Shown here one piece after another: positions 27,671-34,738 of a stretch of DNA of 64,000 nucleotides (the first letter of the stretch is position 1; each line of letters starts with the position of its first letter). Source of the stretch: Microbacterium yannicii PS01 (GTDB lineage Bacteria > Actinomycetota > Actinomycetes > Actinomycetales > Microbacteriaceae); the NCBI RefSeq assembly GCF_000304335.1, contig NZ_CAJF01000007.1, positions 62,001 through 126,000 of the forward strand. The letters are read 5' to 3'. The notes below the pieces were generated by a model. It did not search any database, was not told where the DNA came from, and was given only the letters and a program-made list of their open reading frames with translations. The translations under genes and the position numbers were made by a program.

Positions 27671-28885
27671 ATGCACATCGTCATCTTCGCGGACCAGCAC
27701 GCCGAGGCCCTCGGTGGGGCGCAGGTGACTGTCAGGCTGCAGCGACGATTCCTCGAGCGCGCTGGGCACACCGTTTCAGTCGTCGCTCCGCGCAGGTACG
27801 GACCTCAGCGGCGAGTGAACGCGCACGATCCCGGCTACCTCGACCTGCCGGGCCTGCCCCTCACAACGGATCGCGAGTACTCCGTCACCTGGCCGGGCCG
27901 TCGCGTCGACCGAGCCGTCGACCAGGCCCTGCTGAACCGTCCGGCGCCGGACATCGTGCACGTGCAGGGCGAGTTCTGGGGCGCCTTCCTCGGCTACCGG
28001 CTCGCGGGCCGCCGTGACCTACCGGTGGTCCACACCATGCACAGTCGGATCGACGCCGGGCTCGAGGCCACCACGCCGGCGCCCCGCCTCCTCCAGCGCG
28101 GACTGAACGGCTGGCGGCGTCGAGCTCTGCGAGGTCTGCCGGGCGCCGCGGATACCGGGGCGGATGCGTGGGCGTATCTGCGCGCGCTCGCGCGCGGGGC
28201 GCGGGCGGTGACGGCCCCCTCCGGGCACTTCGCCCGAAGGCTGGAGGAGCACGACGTGTTCGATGCGGTCGACGTCATCTGGAACGGTATCGACGATGAC
28301 GCGTTCGAGCGGGTGGCGGCCTCCAAGCCGGAGCGTCGCCGATCGGGGCCGGCGCGGCTGCTGTGGCTCGGCCGGATGAGCCCGGAGAAGCGTCTGCTCC
28401 CGTTCCTCGAGGCGGTGGCGGACGCCGACGTCGTCTGCGAGGTCGAGGTGATCGGAGGCGGGGTCCAGTTGGCCGAGGCGCAGCGCCTGACGGTGCGCCG
28501 CGGCATCAGCGACCGGGTGCAATTCACGGCCACGCTGCCGTATGAGCAGGCACTTCGGCGGATGATCGATGCCGACGCGCTCGTGCAGTCGTCGATCGGG
28601 TTCGAGACCCAGGGGATGACGGCGTTCGAGGCCGCCTCGTTCGGCATCCCCTCCATCCTCAGCGACCCGGATATCGCCCGGGAATTGAGGGCGGGATACT
28701 GGCTCGTGAGCGAGCACGCCGACGAGGACGCAAGGGTCGAGGCTCTCGCCCAGACGATCCGGCAGGCGGTGCGCGACATTAAGGCTGGCTCGGCGCCGCA
28801 GCCCGACCCGGCGTTGGTCTCGCGCTTCCGGCAGTCGACGAGCACGGCGGCGATGATCGCGGTGTACCGTCGGGCGACATCCTGA
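27671..28885 (+). CDS. GT4-family glycosyltransferase
   Basis: 404 aa with two Rossmann-like halves. The N-terminal half begins MHIVIFADQHAEALGGAQVTVRLQRR with the G-G acceptor-side loop, and the C-terminal half has LLWLGRMSPEKRLLPFLEAV and ETQGMTAFEAASFGIPSI, the E-x7-E donor-binding region. Such enzymes transfer a sugar from a nucleotide donor to lipids or glycans at the membrane. It follows the ATPase gene closely, suggesting co-expression. The acceptor is unknown. Confidence 0.9.
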   Translation: MHIVIFADQHAEALGGAQVTVRLQRRFLERAGHTVSVVAPRRYGPQRRVNAHDPGYLDLPGLPLTTDREYSVTWPGRRVDRAVDQALLNRPAPDIVHVQGEFWGAFLGYRLAGRRDLPVVHTMHSRIDAGLEATTPAPRLLQRGLNGWRRRALRGLPGAADTGADAWAYLRALARGARAVTAPSGHFARRLEEHDVFDAVDVIWNGIDDDAFERVAASKPERRRSGPARLLWLGRMSPEKRLLPFLEAVADADVVCEVEVIGGGVQLAEAQRLTVRRGISDRVQFTATLPYEQALRRMIDADALVQSSIGFETQGMTAFEAASFGIPSILSDPDIARELRAGYWLVSEHADEDARVEALAQTIRQAVRDIKAGSAPQPDPALVSRFRQSTSTAAMIAVYRRATS

Positions 28886-28959
28886 GGGGCTGCATTTCCG
28901 CGACGGCGGGTAGCAGCCGCTCAAGCGTCGTGGGCCCGATCGGGCTTCGCCGGCATCCG

Positions 28960-29877
28960 TCAGCGCGCCGGGGGCGCCACGCGGGCGCGGATCAATGAGA
29001 CTACGACGTCGGTGGTGCGCTCGAGGTGCGTTCGGCCGTCCGGAAGCTTGGCGGTCGCGCTGATGTAGCTGCGCGGACCGACGTGCGTGGCGGGCTCCAG
29101 CTGATGGACATTGACCAGACCCGCTTTGATCGCCCGATTCCAGGGGCTCATGCGGACTACGGGCCAGCGGGGCGGGAACATCCATCGCCCGACACCCGAA
29201 ATGCGGTCGAATCGGCTCGTCAGGTCGTGCACGTGCTCAGCGGCGGAGAGGTCATTCGCCCCATTGTGAAAGCCGCCGATGTTGATCAGGATCAGCGGCG
29301 CCTTGAGCTGCGCGAAGAGTTCGGACACGGCGCCGGTGGCCACCTGGGCTCCGCCGCTGTACGAAAGCAGGACCACCGGCACGCCGTTGCCTGCCACGTA
29401 TCCTGCGCCGCGAAGCTGCTCCGCGATCTGCTGGCCCACGGCCCGGTTATACAGCGGTCGGTAGCGCCGGTCAGCGGCGACGAAGGTCTGCATGACGTTG
29501 TGCAGGAACAAAACGATCCCGGCGTGGCGACGGAGCCAGTCCCAGATTCGGCGGCCGGCCAGCGGCATCGCGAGTGGTGAGTAGGGCTGGATCTGACCGA
29601 GGACCCGCATCTCGGGTGCGGCGTCGATAATGGCCCGCACGAGCCGGCCGCCGTCGCGCGTGTCGGTGAGGCGGCGTTTCCCGATGCCGTCGAGATAAAT
29701 CACATAGCTGCTCGGCGGGCGATCGGCAGGTGCGCCGCGTGCATACGGGATGTCCTCGGGCAGCGGTGACGCGGGATTCCTCCAGCCGGCCGCGTAAACC
29801 ATCACTTCGTAGCGAGCGAGGATGGCCTCCGCGAGAATGATGGGGCCAATGACCAGCGCGAGCAGCAACAGAGTCAT
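28960..29877 (-). CDS. Membrane-anchored alpha/beta-hydrolase-like protein
   Basis: 305 aa from the ATG at 29877, which overlaps the stop of the gene before it (ATGA). One N-terminal hydrophobic segment (LLLLALVIGPIILAEAIL) is followed by a soluble domain with YVIYLDGIGKRR and a nucleophile elbow VVLLSYSGGAQ (S-x-S-G-G, GxSxG-like). A late conserved-looking His lies in NVHQLEPATHVGP. It probably faces outward or sits on the membrane. No close family was recognised. Third gene of the MGT operon. Confidence 0.7.
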   Translation of the reverse strand: MTLLLLALVIGPIILAEAILARYEVMVYAAGWRNPASPLPEDIPYARGAPADRPPSSYVIYLDGIGKRRLTDTRDGGRLVRAIIDAAPEMRVLGQIQPYSPLAMPLAGRRIWDWLRRHAGIVLFLHNVMQTFVAADRRYRPLYNRAVGQQIAEQLRGAGYVAGNGVPVVLLSYSGGAQVATGAVSELFAQLKAPLILINIGGFHNGANDLSAAEHVHDLTSRFDRISGVGRWMFPPRWPVVRMSPWNRAIKAGLVNVHQLEPATHVGPRSYISATAKLPDGRTHLERTTDVVVSLIRARVAPPAR

Positions 29878-30392
29878 GCGGCGGCCCTCGGTTTCGGTCC
29901 GACCACCACGACGCGTCCGACCAGCACCCGCAGCAGACCGACAAAGGCAGCCAGCCCGATGCCAGCGATGGCTATACATCCCGCAGCAGCCGGCCAGGGC
30001 ATCCCGGTCGCGTCGATCAGCTGATCCAGCAGTCCCAGCCCCACGCCAAATATCAGCAGGCCGTGGAGGAACGGGCCGATCAGAGGGAACGAGATAATCG
30101 CGGCCACCACCAGCGGAGCGATGAGATCTACGGTCCAGTTCACGGGTGCAGGTCCCGTGGCGGGCGCCCCGAACAGCGGTGCGAGCAGCGACGCGCAGAT
30201 CGGCCACAGCGCGAAGACGGTGGCATCGATCGCCGCGCCGGTGAGAAGCAGACTGAAGAGGATCGGCTTGGGAATCTCGGCCCGGGAACTGCTGGCGCGA
30301 CGCGAGAGTAGCGGGAGAATGCGACCCGCTGATTCGGATAGCCCAGCCAGGATCAGCAACGCCACCACCGCGGGGCTCACGGTTGCCTCCAC
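29874..30392 (-). CDS. Multi-span membrane protein of the MGT operon
   Basis: 172 aa with about five hydrophobic segments (for example VVALLILAGLSESAGRILPLL and FSLLLTGAAIDATVFALWPICASLL) and no catalytic motif. Start and stop overlap the neighbouring genes (16 bp with the glycosyltransferase, 4 bp with the hydrolase), so the three are a translationally coupled unit. Not recognised; it may carry or scaffold the glycosylated product. Confidence 0.65.
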   Translation of the reverse strand: MEATVSPAVVALLILAGLSESAGRILPLLSRRASSSRAEIPKPILFSLLLTGAAIDATVFALWPICASLLAPLFGAPATGPAPVNWTVDLIAPLVVAAIISFPLIGPFLHGLLIFGVGLGLLDQLIDATGMPWPAAAGCIAIAGIGLAAFVGLLRVLVGRVVVVGPKPRAAA

Positions 30393-31591
30393 GTGTGTGC
30401 GCCGTCTTCCCGAAAGTGGCCTCGTTCGGCATAAGCCTCTAGCTCGTCTGCGGCACGGATGTGTCCGCCGGCGTCGAGCTGCGCTTGCTGAAGATCAGCG
30501 GTCGCGGCGCGAAAGCTCGGTTCGGCGAGCAGGCGCGCCGCCTGTTCTTGGACAGCGGCTGATGTCGCCTTTCGGGGGTCGATAGAAAGGCCGGCACCAA
30601 CATCGACGACACGACGCGCCACTTCTGGCTGATCCGCACCTTGGGGGATCACGAGCACGGGCACGCCGGCGTGGAGCGCCTCGTTCACGCTGTTCATTCC
30701 GCCATGAGTGACGAACGCGGATGCTCGGGCGAGGACGTCGGGCTGTGGGACGAACCGCCGCGCGATGACGTTCACCGGAAGAGCGCCGATGGCGCGCGAA
30801 TCGGTGCGACCAGTCGCCAGCACGACGGAGCCGCCTAGCGGAGCCAAACCCTCTGCAATTGCTCGGAGTAGTTCTGGGGCCGTCTCGAAGACCGTGCCGA
30901 ACGACGCGAGAAGGACGGGTGCTCGCAGGCGATCAAAGGGAAACGTCGGGTCCACTGGCCTGGCCCCGATACTGGCTCCGACGAAGCGGTACGTCTGATC
31001 GAAATGCTCAGCATGCGGCTGAAACTCCTTCGACGTGAAGACCAGGTTTAACGACTCTGCGACATTCGCTAGGTCGACTCGGGGGAGGCCCCGCGTGTCG
31101 TAGCGCCGGTCCAGCGACCATCGTGCCGCGAAGTATCGCGCGGCGCTTCTTGGATGGGCACCGATTTCCCTCCAGATCGCACGTGGTGCTGTCGGGCTAG
31201 GCGTCGCGGTGCTGAATCCGAACGTGGTGAACGTGGCAGCGGCCGGCACCTTCAGGCTCCGCGCCGCGATGAGACCCCATGGGCATGCCGCTCCATGAAC
31301 GATCAGGTCGGGAGGAGTGCGTCCAATATCGCCAAGCACGACAGGGACGTTTCGTTGAGCCGCCTCGGCAAGCGATTGGAGCATGCCCAGTGGCGTCGGG
31401 TGCTTGGCCACCAGTGGGTCGCCCCGCGGATACAGGTGTACGCGTGCGCCAGTCGCACGGATCGTGTCCGTGAACTCCGGGGCAGTCCAGTAGCCAATGG
31501 AGTGACCGCGGCGAACCAGCTCGGCCACGACTGGAAGAGTGGGGTTCACATGCCCGTGCATGGCGACATTCATGAACATGATGTTGCTCAT
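30377..31591 (-). CDS. Macrolide-type UDP-glycosyltransferase (GT1, MGT family)
   Basis: 404 aa. The N-terminal half begins MSNIMFMNVAMHGHVNPTLPVVAELVRRGH with the catalytic His of GT1 enzymes. The C-terminal half has RFVPQPDVLARASAFVTHGGMNSVNEALHAGVPVLVIPQGADQ, the nucleotide-sugar signature of macrolide and natural-product glycosyltransferases. Relatives inactivate macrolides or decorate secondary metabolites. It starts the three-gene operon and lies 85 bp downstream of the NmrA-like gene on the same strand. Confidence 0.92.
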   Translation of the reverse strand: MSNIMFMNVAMHGHVNPTLPVVAELVRRGHSIGYWTAPEFTDTIRATGARVHLYPRGDPLVAKHPTPLGMLQSLAEAAQRNVPVVLGDIGRTPPDLIVHGAACPWGLIAARSLKVPAAATFTTFGFSTATPSPTAPRAIWREIGAHPRSAARYFAARWSLDRRYDTRGLPRVDLANVAESLNLVFTSKEFQPHAEHFDQTYRFVGASIGARPVDPTFPFDRLRAPVLLASFGTVFETAPELLRAIAEGLAPLGGSVVLATGRTDSRAIGALPVNVIARRFVPQPDVLARASAFVTHGGMNSVNEALHAGVPVLVIPQGADQPEVARRVVDVGAGLSIDPRKATSAAVQEQAARLLAEPSFRAATADLQQAQLDAGGHIRAADELEAYAERGHFREDGAHTWRQP

Positions 31592-31676
31592 CGGCGGTGC
31601 CTCCGTGATCTTGAGCTTCCAGCGCGGCGTCGGCGGATGTCGATGGCCGGGTCGCTAGGCCCGGGTCACCTGCACC

Positions 31677-32432
31677 TCATCGCGGCGGGTTCGCCGGAAG
31701 CCACTCCTCCAGCGTCGTCTCGAACTGGCGGACACCGCCGACGGGCATGAGAGTGCGTTCCTCCATGTGGGCGCCGAAGTACTCGGCGCTCGGGTCTGTC
31801 ACCACCTCGCGGCCGTCCCCGCGGAAGGACAGCCCTCGTCCGACCATCTCGTCGAGCCCCATGACCTCGGGTCCAGCGATCTCGATGTCGGCGTTGAGCG
31901 GATCGCCGACGGCCGTCCGGGCGACCGCTGTCGCAACATCCTCGGCGGCGATCGGCTGAACGAGGTTGCCCGGCAGGTGGACGGCGTCGCCATTGCCCGA
32001 AACGCCGGCAATGCCGCCGATGAACTCGAAGAACTGCGTTGCGTGAATGATCGAATACGGAAGGCCGGACTCCCGGATCAACTCCTCCTGTGCCGACTTC
32101 GCGGCGAAGTAGGGGATTACGTTGGGGCGGTTCGTCCCTACGACGGTCAGCGCGACGTAGTGCCCGACGCCTGCGTTGCGCGCCGCGGCGATGAGGTTGC
32201 GCGTCGAGGTCGTGAAGAAGTCCATCACATCGTCGGGAGCGAACGAGGGTGAGTTCGACACATCGACAACGACCTGTGCGCCTGACAGTGTCTCCACGAG
32301 TCCTTCGCCCGTGATGGTGTTGACGCCTGAGTTCGGCGATGCGGCGACCGCCTCATGTCCGTGCTCAGTGAGCTTCGCGACGACCTTCGAGCCGATCAAT
32401 CCCGAACCGCCGATGACGACGACCTTTGCCAT
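31677..32432 (-). CDS. NmrA-like NAD(P)-binding protein
   Basis: 251 aa. VVVIGGSGLIGSKVVAKLTEHGHEAVAASPN is the dinucleotide-binding GxxGxxG fold of atypical short-chain dehydrogenases. YSIIHATQFFEFIGGIAG and GDAVHLPG are typical of the NmrA/SDR_a5 group, which lacks the usual Tyr-Lys pair. Members act as redox sensors or reductases. AAAGG precedes the ATG. Divergent from the small HTH gene, with 229 bp between. Confidence 0.88.
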   Translation of the reverse strand: MAKVVVIGGSGLIGSKVVAKLTEHGHEAVAASPNSGVNTITGEGLVETLSGAQVVVDVSNSPSFAPDDVMDFFTTSTRNLIAAARNAGVGHYVALTVVGTNRPNVIPYFAAKSAQEELIRESGLPYSIIHATQFFEFIGGIAGVSGNGDAVHLPGNLVQPIAAEDVATAVARTAVGDPLNADIEIAGPEVMGLDEMVGRGLSFRGDGREVVTDPSAEYFGAHMEERTLMPVGGVRQFETTLEEWLPANPPR

Positions 32433-32640
32433 GATGAGCCTTTCGTTGAGGAGCGCGAGGAGATGCGCTCACCAGCTACGACAAGACGGGTGGCCAATCT
32501 GTGACACCAGCGACGCGTCGGCGCCCAGGGCGACTACGAACACAGGGTGATGATGGAAGAGCGGCGGGACGATCAAGGAATGACGACGATGCACGCAGGC
32601 ACCTTCTGTGGCCACTTCTGGATCCGTTGAAAACACTGCG

Positions 32641-32663
32641 ATGTAGTGTCAACCTTGTTACAT
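32641..32663. promoter_or_regulatory. Weak inverted repeat overlapping the HTH gene start
   Basis: ATGTA (32641-32645) and TACAT (32659-32663) flank GTGTCAACCTTGT, which itself has CAA/TTG symmetry. The right arm covers the start codon of the HTH protein, as expected for an autoregulatory site, but the match is short. Confidence 0.3.
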
Positions 32664-33093
32664 GAGTCGCGGACGCTATTCCAAGCGAAAAGCTGCATAT
32701 GACCACGCCCCGGTCTCATCAGCAGTAGCGGCGCAGAACATCGTCGCGAGTGTTCCTGCGGAGACGCCTGTCGACAAGAGAGCTAGTCCACCGGGTGCGG
32801 CATTCGGTTTAGCTACTCCCTCCGCCGAAGCATCACAGACCGGCGCGCAACTAGCGCGTCCCTCAGAACCGCCGACTGTTCGTAAGCACGCTCGGACGTT
32901 GGCGCGTACCGAACTGCGACGGCTCGCTGACCTATCCAAAGAGCTGACGAAGTTGCATCGACGAGAACAGCAGCTATTGAAAGAGCGCGACGCTCTGATC
33001 GCACAATTGCGCAGTGAGGGGGAGTCGTGGGCTTCGCTCTCCTCGCGTACCGGTCTCAGTCGGCAAGCCCTGAGTAAACGGATCAACCCCTAG
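32662..33093 (+). CDS. Small protein with coiled coil and C-terminal helix-turn-helix
   Basis: 143 aa. The first 75 residues are low-complexity Ala/Pro/Ser. Residues about 85-118 (LRRLADLSKELTKLHRREQQLLKERDALIAQL) form a likely coiled coil, and the last 25 (SEGESWASLSSRTGLSRQALSKRINP) look like a helix-turn-helix. Codon use is more A/T-rich than the chromosome. It lacks a clear ribosome-binding site. Possibly a regulator of the island (excision or copy control), but this is inference from position near the right end. Confidence 0.6.
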   Translation: MSRGRYSKRKAAYDHAPVSSAVAAQNIVASVPAETPVDKRASPPGAAFGLATPSAEASQTGAQLARPSEPPTVRKHARTLARTELRRLADLSKELTKLHRREQQLLKERDALIAQLRSEGESWASLSSRTGLSRQALSKRINP

Positions 33094-33708
33094 TCAGCCC
33101 CGCACCCAGGACACCACAAGAACGCGACGTGAACGCTCATCGGTCCGCGCTCGGGACCGCAGAGAACATCGTCAGTAGTCTGCTCGCGCTTCTCGGTCGA
33201 TGTCGAGTTCGGTTTTGTAATCCGTCCACGCTTGAGTTGGGACTTTCTAGGGGAGTCGCGTGGGGGCCGTAGCAACGGGCGCCGTGCACGTGACTCGTTT
33301 CGCGCGCTCCGTGCACAGCGTTGGTATTGCGTACGCCACGCATGGGTCGGCCCGGTATTGCTGATCGATGCGTCCTGGTTGAGCCATCCGCTGAGGCATG
33401 GCGCTGCAGCGGGGGTTCGTTGGATTGGGCCTTGACCACCTTGTCGAGGGGTGTGGCCTCGAATCGCCCGGCGGCGTACCGTGGGAGTCAGTAGGCGTAG
33501 CCAGAGCCTCCCGCGAGCCCGTGGAAGGCGTCGGGCCGCCGAACCAATGTCGAGGTTTACCTCCATCGGACCGCCCACAAATCGCCCGCGTTTGCTCCGA
33601 ATGTCGGCGATTTTCAATGCATCTACGTGTCGTGGCATGTACTCGAGAGCGGCGTCATTGCGCGAATTATGCTGCTCGAAGTGGGGCAGTCCATCGCCCA
33701 CAGGTTCA
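33094..33708. other. Non-coding right-end region of the island
   Basis: No convincing gene on either strand; open frames here lack ribosome-binding sites and recognisable domains. It holds GCCCACAAATCGCCC (33574-33588) and TCGCCCACA (33694-33702), resembling the left-end repeats, so it probably contains the right arm of the attachment site. Confidence 0.5.
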
Positions 33709-33729
33709 TTCGATTCCCCCCATCTCCAC
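33709..33729 (+). repeat. Right attachment site (attR)
   Basis: The second copy of the 21-bp ssrA 3'-end sequence. Past the core the chromosome reads GATCCGCTGTCACAG, without the CCA present at the left copy, so the pre-integration ssrA may not have encoded CCA. Confidence 0.9.
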
Positions 33730-33746
33730 GATCCGCTGTCACAGGA

Positions 33747-33788
33747 GAGGGCCCGAGAACCGCCTAACTAGGCGGATTTCGGGCCCTC
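33747..33788 (+). terminator. Original ssrA terminator, displaced beside attR
   Basis: An 18-bp stem (33747-33764 against 33771-33788) beginning GAGGGCCCGA, with two mismatches and a TAACTA loop, followed by TTCATTGT. It aligns with the region just after ssrA at the left end, so before integration it would have lain directly downstream of ssrA. Confidence 0.75.
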
Positions 33789-33843
33789 TTCATTGTGTGG
33801 GCCGGCACCACCGGCATCCAGGTACAAGAGAAGCGAGGCGGAG

Positions 33844-34203
33844 TCAGTTGTTGCCGAGGTCTCCGTGCAACAGCCCGATGTGCTCCGCGTCGCGCTCCAC
33901 TTCCTGAGGGTCGGGACGGCGGGGATCCTGTGGACGTGGGTCGTCGACGAGGGTGGATTCGAGGTTCAGCTCGGAGACGGGGACCGGGTCTGCTTCCCGG
34001 CGCAGCTGATCCATGACTTCGTGTTCGACGAGGACGGGGATGAAGTCGCGCACGTGCGCTCCGTCCAGGCTGTGTGCCGAGTCGCTGACGAGCGACTCGA
34101 TTCGGTTGCGGTCGATATTCGGATAGCGAGTTGCGACTCGATCGACTGTCGGGTCGAGAGAAGCCGCGTCTGCGTGCTGATCGGGGGCGTCGGAGTTCTC
34201 CAT
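33844..34203 (-). CDS. Small helical protein (three-helix-bundle/DUF3562-like)
   Basis: 119 aa. Residues about 18-70 (PTVDRVATRYPNIDRNRIESLVSDSAHSLDG ... FIPVLVEHEVMDQLRR) match the pattern of the short three-helix-bundle dimerisation proteins seen in actinobacteria: a V-x-R-L-x-x-x-x-P start, helix and acidic tail. The C-terminal third is Pro/Asp-rich and likely disordered. Function unknown. First chromosomal gene after the island. Confidence 0.6.
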   Translation of the reverse strand: MENSDAPDQHADAASLDPTVDRVATRYPNIDRNRIESLVSDSAHSLDGAHVRDFIPVLVEHEVMDQLRREADPVPVSELNLESTLVDDPRPQDPRRPDPQEVERDAEHIGLLHGDLGNN

Positions 34204-34335
34204 AGCGCCATTGTCAACGGCAGGCGTCGCCTGCGCCAGTCCTTACGGGGTCGAGCGACCGAGGTCTTGACCCGGTCAGGGGTCTTCGGGATGCTCGGAA
34301 CTGCGTGCCCATCAGGCGTCCCGAGAGAAGAGGCC

Positions 34336-34704
34336 ATGTCCAGAGTCGTGTGGTTCGACATCCCCGTGACCGACATGACGCGAGCGATCGCGTTCTACGA
34401 GGCGCTCACCGGCGACCGGCTCATTCGGCTCCCCGTCGGCGAGGGAAAGGAGACCGCCGTCTTCGCCGCCGAGGAGGGAGGAGCCGCAGGATGCCTCTTC
34501 GCAGCGCCCGAAGATGAGCCGTCGCACTTCGGGTCACGTGTCTACTTCGACGCCGGTCCGTCGCTCGACCGCTGGCTGGAGCGGGTCGAATCCGCCGGAG
34601 GGCGGATCCTCGTGCCGAAGACCGAGATCGGCGGCGGGCGCGGCGTGTTCGCCTACATCGAGGATTCCGAGGGCAACCGCGTCGGGCTGAATTCTCCGGA
34701 GTGA
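34336..34704 (+). CDS. VOC-family (glyoxalase/bleomycin-resistance fold) protein
   Basis: 122 aa with the two beta-alpha-beta-beta-beta modules of the VOC fold: VVWFDIPVTDMTRAIAFYEALTG at the start and YIEDSEGNRVGLNS at the end. Glu and other metal-ligand positions are partly kept. Members range from lyases to resistance proteins, so the substrate is unknown. GAGAAGAGG lies before the ATG. Confidence 0.85.
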   Translation: MSRVVWFDIPVTDMTRAIAFYEALTGDRLIRLPVGEGKETAVFAAEEGGAAGCLFAAPEDEPSHFGSRVYFDAGPSLDRWLERVESAGGRILVPKTEIGGGRGVFAYIEDSEGNRVGLNSPE

Positions 34705-34738
34705 CATTCGGCTACCGACCACGTCCGGCTCGGGCGGG

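Larger units (their letters stand above)
18233..33729. mobile_element. Genomic island of about 15.5 kb integrated in ssrA
   Basis: Bounded by the 21-bp repeat, with a tyrosine integrase just inside the left end transcribed toward it. Several cargo genes have visibly more A/T at third codon positions than the flanks. No phage structural, replication or conjugation genes are visible, so it is a non-autonomous or decayed integrative element. The cargo is regulators, hydrolases, glycosyltransferases, a P-type ATPase and an NmrA-like reductase. Confidence 0.88.

Noticed and set aside
18487..33093. Phage-defence island
   Set aside because: No nuclease, restriction, TIR, reverse transcriptase, Argonaute or Cas-like gene was recognised; the cargo looks metabolic or regulatory.
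33137..33708. Genes in the island's right-end region
   Set aside because: Short frames lack ribosome-binding sites and domains and fit non-coding sequence.
18233..33729. Prophage
   Set aside because: Apart from the integrase no capsid, tail, lysis or replication genes are present, so it is called an island.
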